From assembly GCA_021397835.1 (NCBI GenBank), contig JAJFZO010000034.1, forward strand, positions 8,137,501 through 8,201,500: a stretch of DNA of 64,000 bases. The letters are read 5' to 3'. The stretch is from Moringa oleifera. Lineage: Eukaryota > Streptophyta > Magnoliopsida > Brassicales > Moringaceae. Both the position numbers and the translations under genes were made by a program. Below, in pieces: positions 1 to 8,900 of the stretch (positions within the stretch are counted from its first letter, which is position 1; every line of letters begins with the position of its first letter). The notes beneath the pieces are model-generated. The model saw only the letters and a program-made list of their open reading frames with translations. It had not been told where the DNA came from and ran no database searches.

Positions 1-900
1 ATAGAGGACATCGAAAACCTCAAGGAGACTGTGAGGAGCCTTGAGTCTGAGATCGTGTTGCTGAAAAGGGCTTCCCATACAACAACAGTAGGAGCAGACT
101 CTACTGTGGCTAAGTTGAAGGTGCCAGAACCAAAGCCGTTCTCAGGAGAGAGGAACGCCAAGGAGTTGGAGAACTTCTTGTAGGATATGGAGCAGTATTT
201 CAAAGCTGCTTGAGTGCCCGTAAACGACCAGGTAATGATCACATCCATAGACTTATCTGGTGATGCTAAGTTATGGTGGTGCACCCGTATGCAGGATGAT
301 GCTATCATGCTAAGACCTAGCATTGATTCGTGGGAGGCACTCAAAAAGGAATTGAAGGAGCAATTCCTGCCATGTAACACTTCGTTCATGGCTAGGGAAC
401 AACTGAAGCGCTTGAAGCAGACGGGCTCAGTGCGTGACTTTATGAAGGAGTTTAGTTCCCTGATGTTAGACATCAAAAACATGTCGGAGGAGGATCGGTT
501 GTTTAACTTCCTATCGGGCTTGTAGCCGCAAGCTCAAGCAAAACTGAGGCGCCAAGGTGTCAAAGACTTGCCCCTAGCATTTTTCGTGGTAGATAACTTG
601 GTGGATTTCAAGTATGTAGGTGATGCTTTCGAAAAAGGTGAGAAACGAGGGGAGGCTGGAAAGGAGATGAAAAAGCCCAATGGCAAAGGCAAGAGAAAGA
701 AGAATGCCGAGTCTAGCAAGCCTCGAAGCTCATTCCTTTTGAAGGGTAAGGGAAAGAATGTGGACCAAGGGGGTTGCTTCTTATGCAACGGGTCACATCG
801 AGCACACGACTGTCCACACAAGAAGAAATTAGTGGTGCTCATAGCAGCAGAGGGATCCCCTGAGGAAGAGGAAAGGAATGCCATAACTTGGGCGAACCCA
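1..900 (+). pseudogene. gag: Ty3/gypsy retrotransposon gag (5' end outside window, broken)
   Basis: Nucleocapsid/capsid polyprotein of an LTR retrotransposon, which would package element RNA into virus-like particles. Frame 1 reads from base 1 but is interrupted by stops at 181 (TAG), 211 (TGA) and 523 (TAG); homology continues through all three, so they are point mutations in one old gene. Visible order: a coiled-coil-like acidic/leucine stretch (1-80), a proline-rich 'KVPEPKPFSGER' type linker (about 118-155), the retrotransposon gag core with 'GDAKLWW' (about 259-279) and 'SWEALKKELKEQF' (about 328-366), a lysine-rich basic segment (about 640-765), and a CX2CX3HX4C zinc knuckle at 775-813 with Cys775, Cys784, His796 and Cys811. 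Protease follows in the same frame. The true start is not in the window. Family assignment is by recognised motifs; the stops make it a pseudogene. Confidence 0.9.
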
Positions 901-1278
901 ATCAAATTGTTGAATGCGATCACACCCAAGAACTTGCAGAAAGGGTTGATCTATGTCCCGATGAAGGTAAATAGGAAGGATGTAATGGCAATGTTGGATA
1001 CGCGAGCTACCAACAATTTCATCACGGAAAGAGAAGTGGGAAAGCTTGGGCTTAAGCTTTCTCCAGCCTTGGTCAAGTTCAAATCAGCGTATGCTGAGGC
1101 AAAGGCAGTATGCGGAGCTGCCACTACAACCCTTGAAGTAGGTGAATGGAAAGGTACGTCCAACTTCATGATAACTCAGTTAGATGACTTCGATGTTATC
1201 TTGGGTCTAGAATTCTTCAAACTAGCCAAGGCATTGGTGATGCCCCACTTAGGTGGATTACTCGTGGCTAATGAGTGA
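901..1278 (+). pseudogene. Ty3/gypsy retropepsin (aspartic protease) domain, active site altered
   Basis: Continuation of the gag frame into the element's aspartic protease, which would cleave the Gag-Pol polyprotein. The retropepsin core starts near 'GLIYVPMKVN' (about 943) and has the expected hydrophobic strand before the catalytic triplet and the late 'DVILGLEFF' strand (about 1192-1221). The catalytic DTG is read as Asp997-Thr1000-Arg1003: the glycine codon has become CGA, so the active-site loop is lost even though the aspartate is kept. The frame ends at TGA 1276-1278. Related elements would continue straight into the spacer before reverse transcriptase, but here the homologous reading resumes in another frame, so a frameshift lies in about 1275-1330. 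Non-functional. Confidence 0.87.
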
Positions 1279-1922
1279 GCCCCGAGCCTAATCAGAACGG
1301 AAGCTGCAAGGGAGCTTTCGGTAAAAAGAAGCAGATCGGGTTGCAATCTGCAAAGCGATTTAAGTTAGAACTGCAAAAGGGTGAAGTGATGATGCTGGCA
1401 GCACTATTCGAGGCGAAACCAGATCAGGTGGTGGAGGTACCTGACGAGAGTGCTGAAGTGTTGAGGGAATTCAATAGCAAGATGCCATCGGAACTCCCTA
1501 AGACATTGCCTTCAAGGAGGAATGTTGATCATATAATCGAGAAGAAAGTTGGAGTAGTAGCTTATGGGTTAAAGCTACCGCAACATCTGAGGATGCACCC
1601 AACATTCCACGTGAGCTTCCTCAAAGAGTTTCAGGAAGATGTCGATCGCGGACGCAAGCAGGCTAAGTGTGCACCACCGGCAACTCGAGTTTAATTTGAC
1701 AAGGAAACAGAGAAGATCCTTGATCATTGAAAGGAGGAATATAGTAAGATGAATCAGAGGACATACTACTTAGTCCAATGGAAAGGCACTAGTTAGGTGG
1801 ATGCGAGCTGAGAAAAAGATACCACATTGTGGCAATTCGAGGACCAGATCAAGGCGTACAACAACAATAAGCTGACGAGGGTGTTGGGTTCTTTTAGTGG
1901 GGATGGTTTATTAGACCCTTGA
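1275..1922 (+). pseudogene. pol: Ty3/gypsy pol remnant: RT leader fused to integrase C-terminus plus chromodomain
   Basis: Frame 3 carries the two ends of pol with the middle missing. About 1350-1538 matches the segment just upstream of reverse transcriptase, including 'LREFNSKMPSELPKTLP' and 'RRNVDH'. Directly after about 1540-1550 comes the segment that normally follows integrase: 'VAYGLKLP' and 'HPTFHVSFLK' (about 1555-1625), then 'FDKETEKIL' (1695-1721) and a chromodomain core 'YYLVQWKG' (1764-1787) with 'TLWQFEDQ' downstream and a terminal 'GDGLLDP' just before the TGA at 1920. RT, RNase H and nearly all of integrase (normally about 2.5 kb or more) are therefore deleted. Further stops lie at 1692, 1728, 1794 and 1809. 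The chromodomain places the element with the chromoviruses, known for targeting chromatin. It could only have moved in trans, before the stops accumulated. Confidence 0.85.
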
Positions 1923-2468
1923 ATCTGAGTGCCAAGGCATAGGCATGGTGAGTCGTGCTCCATGCCCGGACCTATAAGTGTGAAGGACCATGCTAGCAAG
2001 GCAAAAACTCCTGAGTTAGATATGGGAACGAATACGAGAGACTCGTGAGAAATTGAGTTTCATACTCACAGTGGCAAGATACGCTGATGAGCTGGGAACG
2101 TTATGGAGCGAGGGATGAAGCACGCAAATAGACCCACAAGCCCGCTTAAGGGTAAAGCAGCAGAGATGCCTCAAGCAAGCACCAGTATATAATGGTGCGA
2201 GTATGTCCAGCGATGGGAACACAGGGCAAATTTCGGGAACCCAACTTGACATGGAAAGTCCAGCAAGTGAAGATATTCCACAAAGAAAGGATATGGCTAT
2301 TTGCTAGTGGAGGATCAAGGTAATAGAAGGATAAGAAACAGATGTCTATCTCGAAAGCCAAGTAAGATAAGGCTCGAGATGAGTCCTGAATGGGAACCAC
2401 CTCCTCAAGCATATCCAAACCGATTAAAAACGGATAAAAAGGCTTGGAGAAGACTTCAAAGGAGATAT

Positions 2469-2696
2469 GATCCTTGACTCAAGGAGAGTCCTTGCAGGAG
2501 AAGGATGCTATCCAAATATCCTTGACTCATGGAGAGTCCTTGCAGGAGAACGATGCTATCCAAATGGTGAGTCCTTACGGGAAGAGGATGCTATCCAAAT
2601 ATCCTTGACTTATGGAGAGTCTTTGCGAGAGAAGGATGCTATCCAAAGATCCTTTACTCATGGAGAGTCCTTGTGGGAGGAGGATGCTATCTAAAC
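2469..2696 (+). repeat. Tandem repeat of about 48 bp in LTR U3, 5 copies
   Basis: Five direct copies begin near 2471, 2519, 2564, 2602 and 2650. Four spacings are 48 bp or close to it and the third copy lacks about 10 bp at its start. Each contains 'gagagtccttgc' and 'aggatgctatccaaa' with a few substitutions. The position, 115-340 bp upstream of the TATA box, is where U3 enhancer repeats lie in plant LTR elements. The open reading frame across the copies is a by-product of the 48-bp (3 x 16) period. Confidence 0.85.
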
Positions 2697-2808
2697 TTTG
2701 AAGATAAGCCTCAATAGGATAAAAGATTCATGATCAAGATTGGGTGGTCTATCCGAATAACGTGGGATAATTAAGAGAGAGTGTTTGAGTAGGAAACTCC
2801 TCAACTAG

Positions 2809-2820
2809 TATAAAAAGGGG
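2809..2820 (+). promoter_or_regulatory. TATA box of LTR promoter
   Basis: The sequence 'tataaaaagggg' follows the U3-like repeats and is the best Pol II core promoter motif in the left part of the window. Transcription would be expected to start about 30 bp downstream (near 2840-2850) in the LTR R region. Function is inferred only. Confidence 0.6.
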
Positions 2821-3091
2821 GCTTGGGTTCAGTTGTAAAGATATTGAGTAATACAAACTCAAGTGTGTGGGTAGCTAGAGGCTTTAGGTACTCTTAGAGA
2901 GAGACCCTTCTTTTATAAAGAGCTCCTTTATTTTGAATTAAGGTTGAGAAAGAGTTCTTGTAACACTGTCTCCTTACTTTGCTTTTACATTGTTATCTCT
3001 TCTTCTTCACTTGGCATGGGCTTAGAAAGTTGGGCTGGCTAGGTGGATGCACTTAGTGCCATCACACTAGGGTTACGTTGATCCCATAACA

Positions 3092-3812
3092 GACAGTGTG
3101 GCACCTACTATGGTTGTGACAGGTTACGAAGAATTAGGGTTCGATTCCAGAGAGGGAGCCTGAGAAATGGCTACCACACCCAAGAAAGACAGCAGGCGCA
3201 CAAATTACCCATTCATCACATGGGGTGGTAGTGACAATAAATAACAATACCGAGCTCTTAGAGTCTTGTAATTGGAATGAGTACAATCTAAATCCCTTAA
3301 CGAGAATCCATTGGAGGGCAAGTTTGGTGCCAGCAACCGCGGTAATTCCAGCTGTGGAATTAAAAAGCTCATAGTTGGACCTTAGGATGGGTCGGCCGGT
3401 CCGTCTACAGTCTGCACCAGTTGGCTCATCCCTACTGCCGGCGATGCGTTCCTGGCCTTAATTGGTCGGGTCATGCCTCTGGTGCTGTTACTTTGAAGAA
3501 ATTAGAGTGCTCAAAGCAAGCCTACGCTCTGAATGCATTAGTATGGGATAACATCATAGGATTTCGATCCTATTCTTAGTTGGTGGAGCGATTTGTCTGG
3601 TTAATTCCATTAACGAATGAGACCTCAGCCTGCTAACTAGCTACGTGGAGGTGACCCTCCACAGTCAACTTCTTAGAGGGACTATGGCTCTTAGGCCAAA
3701 GAAGTTTGAGGCAATAACAGGTCTGTGATGCCCTTAGATGTTTTAGGCCGCACACGCGCTACACTAATGTATTCAACGAGTTTGTAACCTTAGCCGACAG
3801 GCTGGGGTAATT

Positions 3813-3851
<39 letters not shown>

Positions 3852-3861
3852 ATTGGACTCG

Positions 3862-3894
<33 letters not shown>

Positions 3895-4013
3895 ATCGCA
3901 TTGACTACGTCCCTACCCTTTGTCCACACCGCCTATTTCTCCTACCAATTAAGTGGTCTGGTGAAGTGTTCGGATCGCGGCAACGTGAGCGGTTCGTCAC
4001 TATTAACATCGCA

Positions 4014-4058
<45 letters not shown>

Positions 4059-4095
4059 TAAGGTTTCCATACGTGAACCTGTGGAAGGATCATTG
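3092..4095 (+). rRNA. 18S rRNA gene copy 1, 5'-truncated pseudogene with internal deletions
   Basis: Small-subunit cytoplasmic rRNA. Homology begins around 3092-3105 within the conserved 'cctaccatggtggtgacggg' region, about 340 nt into a normal plant 18S, and runs to the universal 3' end 'ggaaggatcatt' at 4084-4094. The 'gccagcaaccgcggtaattc' decoding-region segment is clear near 3331. Two deletions are visible: about 25 nt after 'ttccagct' (3346-3352), and about 450 nt at 3571-3576, where 'cctattct' runs directly into 'tagttggtggagcg'; copy 2 in this window keeps those 450 nt. Scattered substitutions, many at former CpG sites, also disturb the 3' helix region ('cctatttctcctaccaatta' near 3931). 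The length is about 1.0 kb versus about 1.8 kb for an intact gene. Not functional. Confidence 0.95.
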
Positions 4096-4342
4096 TCAAA
4101 CGCTCGCTCAATGAAACGACCCATGAACACGTTGTAAACACACCGGTGAGACGGAGGGCTCTCGAGCCCGACGTCCCTCCTCGCATGACAAGGGTGCGTA
4201 AGCTTGCGCCCAAGCCCCTCGTCGTGCGCAACAACAAAACCTACAGTGCGGGATGCACTAAGGAACTCGAATAAAAAAGCACGCCTCAGTCGCCCCGATC
4301 TCGGTGTGCGGCTGATGGTCATGTCGTCCCTAAACGATGTCT
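4096..4342 (+). other. ITS1: Internal transcribed spacer 1 (ITS1), rDNA copy 1
   Basis: Spacer between the 18S 3' end and the 5.8S 5' end, about 247 bp, a typical angiosperm length. It contains a near match to the conserved angiosperm ITS1 core (GGCRY, short loop, GYGYCAAGGAA) at about 4246-4266, 'tgcgggatgcactaaggaac', with C-to-T changes. Early ITS1 'aacgacccatgaaca' (about 4117-4131) matches the usual 'acgacccgcgaaca' form. Short gymnosperm-atypical length supports an angiosperm source. Confidence 0.88.
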
Positions 4343-4473
4343 AAAATGACTCTCGACAATGGATATCTCGACTCTCGCATCAATGAAGAATTGCAGAATC
4401 CCGTTAACCATCGAGTCTTTGAACATAAGTTATGCCCAAAGCCATCAGGCCGAGGGCAAGTCTGCCTGGTGTC
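4343..4473 (+). rRNA. 5.8S rRNA gene copy 1, with about 29-nt internal deletion
   Basis: 5.8S rRNA of the large subunit. It starts at 'aaaatgactctcgacaatgg' (4343 on) and ends near 'gtctgcctggtgtca' (4460-4474). At 4386-4391 'gatgaagaa' jumps to 'ttgcagaatccc', so the conserved stretch with 'cgtagcgaaatgcgatac' is missing, about 29 nt. Both sides of the gap share GAA, consistent with a microhomology or slippage deletion. The remaining length is about 131 nt versus about 160 nt. The deleted segment pairs with 26S rRNA, so the product could not be functional. Confidence 0.93.
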
Positions 4474-4667
4474 AAGCACCGTCGCCCCCGACCCTCTTGC
4501 ATCCCTTCGAGGAAAGAAGGGACGATCACGGGGTGGATGTTGGCCTCTTGTGCGCCTTTGGCTCACAGTTGGCCTAAAAAAGGAGCCTCGAGCGACGTCG
4601 CATCACAGCTTGGCAGTGGTAAAGAAAGCCTCATGCTCACGGACCCAACGATCGATTGATCGAGATG
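4474..4667 (+). other. ITS2: Internal transcribed spacer 2 (ITS2), rDNA copy 1
   Basis: Spacer of about 194 bp between 5.8S and 26S, GC-rich relative to its surroundings, with C-rich and G-rich stretches able to form the usual helices (for example 'cgcccccgaccc' and 'cacggggtgg'). It ends just before the 26S start 'tgcgaccatgggtcaagc'. Open reading frames over this region (for example 4337-4723) are coincidental. Confidence 0.88.
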
Positions 4668-5961
4668 CGACCATGGGTCAAGCAGGACCACCCATTGAGT
4701 TTAAGCATATCAATAATCGATAGAAAAGAAACTAACAAGGATTCCCTCAGTAACGGCAAGTGAACTTGGAAAAGCCCAGCTTTAAAATTGTGTGCCCTCG
4801 ACGCCTGAATTGTAGTCTAGAAAAGCATCCTCAGCGACGGACCGGGGCCCAAATCCCTTGAAAGGGGTGCCGTAGAGGGTGAGAGCCCATCTTGCACGGA
4901 CCTTGTCACACCACGAGGCACTGTTGACGAGTCGGGTTATTTGGGAATGCAGCCCCAATAGGGCGGTAAATTACGCTCAAGGCTAAATACGGGCGAGAGA
5001 TCGATAGCGAACAAGTACCATGAGGGAAAAATGAAAAAGACTTTGAAAAGAGAATTAAAAAGTGCTCAAAATTATCGAGAGAGAAGTGGATAGGGGCCAG
5101 TGATGCACCTCGGTCAGATATGAAATGGCCATAAGTTAGTCCGTCGATCGACTCGAGGTGCGAACTGACGTGGATCGCGAGGGCAGCCCAAGCTCGAGCC
5201 TTTAATACGCTCGTGAAGACGTCATCGTCGAGATCGTGGCTGGTAATGCTCGCCATCATGATGGTGCTTTGGTACTTGCATGCTTCCGGCGTCGGCCAGC
5301 GGGATCCCCATTCGACCCATCTTAAAACACAGACCAAGGAGTCTGACATGTGTACGAGTTAACGGGCGAGTAAACCCGTAAGGCGCAAGGAAGCTTATTG
5401 GCGGGATCCCTCGCGGGTGCACTGCTAATCAACCTTGATCTTTTGAGAAGGGTTCAAGTGCGAGCATGCTTGTTGGAACCAGAAAGATGGTGAACTATGC
5501 CTGAACGGGGCGAAGCCAGAGAAAACTCTAGCTGAGGCCCGCAGGGATACTGACGTGCAAATCGTTCGTCTGACTTGGGTATAGGGGCGAAAGACTAATC
5601 GAACTGTCTAGTAGCTGGTCCCTCCAAAGTTTTCCTTAGGATAGCTGAAGCTCAGATGCAAGTTCTATCGGGCAAAGCCAATGATTAGAGGCATCGGGGG
5701 CACAATGCCTTCGACCTACTCTCAAACTTTAAATAGGTAGTATGGGTTGGCTGCTTCGTTTAGCCATCCCACGAAATCGAGAGCTCCAAGTGGGCCATTT
5801 TTGGTAAGTAAAACTAGCGATGCAGGATGAATTGGAAGCCGTGTTACGATGCCCAACTGTACGCTAACCTAGAACCCACAAAGGGTGTTGGTCGATTAAG
5901 ACAGCAAGACGGTGGTCATGGAAGTGGAAATCTGCTAAGGAGTGCGTAACAACTTACCTGC
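4668..5961 (+). rRNA. 26S rRNA gene copy 1, 5' about 1.3 kb only
   Basis: Large-subunit rRNA. It starts at the degenerate 'gcgaccccaggtcaggcggg' equivalent and is followed by 'tgagtttaagcatatcaata' (4698 on). Colinear conserved blocks follow, for example 'gaagccagagaaaactctag' near 5512, 'cgttcgtctgacttgggtat' near 5563 and 'ggtgttggtcgattaagaca' near 5884. Homology stops abruptly after 'gcgtaacaacttacctgc' at 5961, and satellite 1 begins at the next base. About 2 kb of 26S is absent. Substitutions are scattered but indels are few, so this copy is less decayed than copy 2. Antisense ORFs such as 4906-5349 lie within it and are shadows. Confidence 0.95.
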
Positions 5962-8900
5962 TTGTATTAAAGAATAGTTGTGGGGTAGTTGCTGGTACAA
6001 GTAAACTAGTGCCAGTATTAAAGAAGCCTAACAATGACCCCATGATTGTTGCTAGCGTTGGAAAAGCCCAATAAGTGCTATTAGGTAATCGCTTACACTG
6101 GTAGATGCCAACACCATCATTAGAGGAGGTAAGGGATGACCTAATGGCAGTCATTGGCACATGCAGATATTTATACTGGATTCCTCCAATGATGGCATAG
6201 TAGTAGTCGCTAGAGCAGGTAAACGCGAGGGTAAGCACTAGAAGAGCCTAACGATGGCTAGTAGCGGTAGTTGGCACTGGGAAAGCCCAACAATTGATGT
6301 GAGGAAGTCATTAGTGCTGCCAAACGCTAGTGCCAACTTTAGGGGAAAACAATGATTGCTTAGCTACTGCTACGGGGTAGTTACTAGTATTAGTAGACAC
6401 TAGAGTTGGCATCGAGGGAGCTCAACGATGATCCTATGACAATCGCTAGCATATGGAAAGCTCAATGACTGCTGCTAAGAAGTCGCTTGCACTAGTAGAT
6501 GCTAGCATCATCACTAAAAGAGCTCAGAGACAACCTAGCAGTAATCGTTATTGCTATAGACTTTGGTACTAGGTTCCCCCAATGATGGCCTAGCGACAAT
6601 CGTTGGTGCAAGCAAAACGCGGGAGCAAGCACTTGAGGAGCCCAACAATAGCCGAACAATTATTATTTGTACTAGGAGAGCCCAAGGACATTTAAGGGAA
6701 GTCACTGGCATACGTAGATGTTAGCACCAGTTTTAGGGGAACCCAACAATTGCCTAGTTGCAATTGTAAAGTAGTGGTTGGTGCTGCTAGACTAGTGCTA
6801 GCATTAGGGGAACCCAAGGAATGTTTAATAATTAGTGCGAGGCAATTATTGAAGTCTATAGACTTTAGTATTAGCACTAAGGGAGCCTAGCAACAGCCTT
6901 ACAAAAGTCACTCATATCCTTTATGAAAGTCACTTGCATCGTGTGAGCCCAATAACTGTTGTATGGCAGTCGCTACCATTGGTAGATGCTAACATTAGCA
7001 CTAGGGAGCTTAACGATAGCCTAACGGTAATCGCAAGCTCTAGAACGCATCTGTGTTGGGTTCCCCCAACGATAGCACAACAATGGTCGCTGTCATTGAT
7101 AAACAAGAGCACTAGCATTAGAGAGCCTAATGACGACCTTACAATAGTAGTTGGCATTAGAAGAGCCAATGATGTTTGTGGGGCAGTCGCTGGTGGTGGT
7201 AGGCGCTTGCGTTAGCTTTGGGGGAACCCAACAACTTTGAACTACTACAATGGGGCAGTTGCTAGATTTGCTAGATGCTAGCACCAACATTTAGGGAACC
7301 CAAGGACTGTCTAACTATTGGGGTAGTTATTGGTGTTAGTAGACGTTAGTATTAGCACTTGAGGAGCCTAACGACGACCCCATGATATTCACTATTGTTA
7401 GGGGAGCCTAACTACTAATGCAGGGTAGTCCCTGATGTAGGTAAAAGTGTGCACTAGCACTAAGGCAGCTCAATGATGGCCTAACAGTAATCGCTTGCAT
7501 TGGCAAACATTTACGGTGGGCTTCCCTCAATGATGACCCAATGGTAGTCACTAACGTATGTAGATGCGAGGGCAAGAACTAAAGGAGCCCAATTATGGGT
7601 CAGGAACAATGGTTGGCATTAAAAGAGCTTAATAGATATTGTAAGGCAATTGCTAGTGCTGGCAGATGCTAGCATCAGCTTTAGGGGAACTCGATGACTA
7701 CTCAGTTACTACTATAAGGTAGTTACTAGTGTTCGCAAAAGCTAATGTTAGCACCAACAAAATCAAGTGACTACCCAACTATTATCGTGGGGCAATTCTT
7801 AGTCTTGATAGACACTAGTGCGAGCACTAAAGGAGCCTAACGATGACCACTTATAACAGTTGTTGTCATTGGGAGAGCCAAGCAATTGTTGTTGGGCAGT
7901 CATTAATGCTAGTAAATGCTAGTACTAGTGCTAAGGGAGCTCCGCGATGACCCAGCAACTTTCACTAGTGTTGGGAGGCATCTTTGTTGGATTCCCCCAA
8001 TGATGGCATAACGACAGTCCCTTGCATAAGTAGGCGTGAAGATAACCACTAAGGAGTCAAATGATGGCCTAGCAAAAGTAGTTTGCATTGGGAGAGCCCA
8101 ACGACAGGTGCAAGGAAGCCGTTGCCACTGGCAAATGCTCGCTCCAGCTTTGGGGAACCCAACGACTACCCAGCTACTATAGTGGGACAATTGTTAGTGT
8201 TGGCAAACACCAAAGCCAACACTAGGTGAACCAAGAGACTTCACCGCATGATAGTAGTTGGCGTTGGCAAAAGCTAAACGACTGTTGCAGGAAAGTCACT
8301 AGTGCAAGAAACCGCTCACGCCAGCTTTGGGGGAACCAATAACTACTCATTTATTACTATAAGGCAATTGTTGGTGTTAGCATATGCCAACACCAGCACC
8401 CGATAAACCAACAGACTTCCTAATTATTATTGCACACAGTTTCTCAGGTCAATAGATGCTAATACTAGTATAGAAGGAGGCTAACGATGATCGTATGATA
8501 ATAGTTGGCGTTAGGAAAGCTTAATGACTATTGGTGGGAAATCGCTAGCGTTAGTAGAGGCCAACATGAGCATTAGAGGAGCTTAAAGATTACCTAGCAA
8601 TAGTCGTTGCCAACGGCAGACATCTATACTTGGTTCCCTTAGCGATGGCCCAACAGCAGTCATTGGCATAAGTAAACGTGACGGCAAGCACTAAAGGAGC
8701 CCAATGACTCCTTAGCATTAGTAGTTCGCATCGAGAGAGCCAAATGATTGGTGTGAGGATGTAACTAGTGCTGGCAGATAGTTGCATCAGCTTTGGGGGA
8801 ACCTAATGGCTACCTAGCTACTACTATTAGGTAGTTGCTATCATTGGCAGACACCGACCCCAACACTAGGGCAGCATCAAGACCACTTAGTTATTGCTGA

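Larger units (their letters stand above)
1923..3091 (+). mobile_element. 3' untranslated region and 3' LTR of the Ty3/gypsy element
   Basis: Non-coding stretch between the end of pol and the rDNA. It holds promoter-type organisation: five tandem repeats of about 48 bp (2469-2696), a TATA box at 2809, then an R/U5-like stretch with pyrimidine-rich segments. The last bases before recognisable 18S sequence are 'cccataaca', ending with the CA expected at an LTR 3' terminus (3091). I could not find a convincing TG-start with matching inverted terminus, so the 5' edge of the LTR inside this stretch is undetermined. No primer-binding site follows, consistent with a 3' rather than a 5' LTR. Identification as LTR is by position and promoter structure; there is no second LTR in the window to compare. 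Confidence 0.68.

Noticed and set aside
214..525. 103-aa ORF as an independent gene
   Set aside because: It is the gag core between two nonsense mutations of the same frame; homology continues on both sides.
534..929. 131-aa minus-strand ORF opposite gag (also 951-1169)
   Set aside because: Antisense shadow of the gag/protease frame, which has recognisable domains on the plus strand.
2016..2418. Minus-strand ORFs at 2016-2252 and 2146-2418
   Set aside because: No recognisable domain; they lie in the retroelement 3' untranslated/LTR region.
2467..2694. 75-aa repetitive ORF
   Set aside because: By-product of 48-bp (3 x 16) U3 repeats in phase with a reading frame; no start context or family.
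4906..5349. 147-aa minus-strand ORF, plus ORFs at 3942-4322, 4330-4566, 4337-4723 and 5222-5422
   Set aside because: They overlap 18S, ITS and 26S rRNA sequence; antisense or spurious frames in rDNA.
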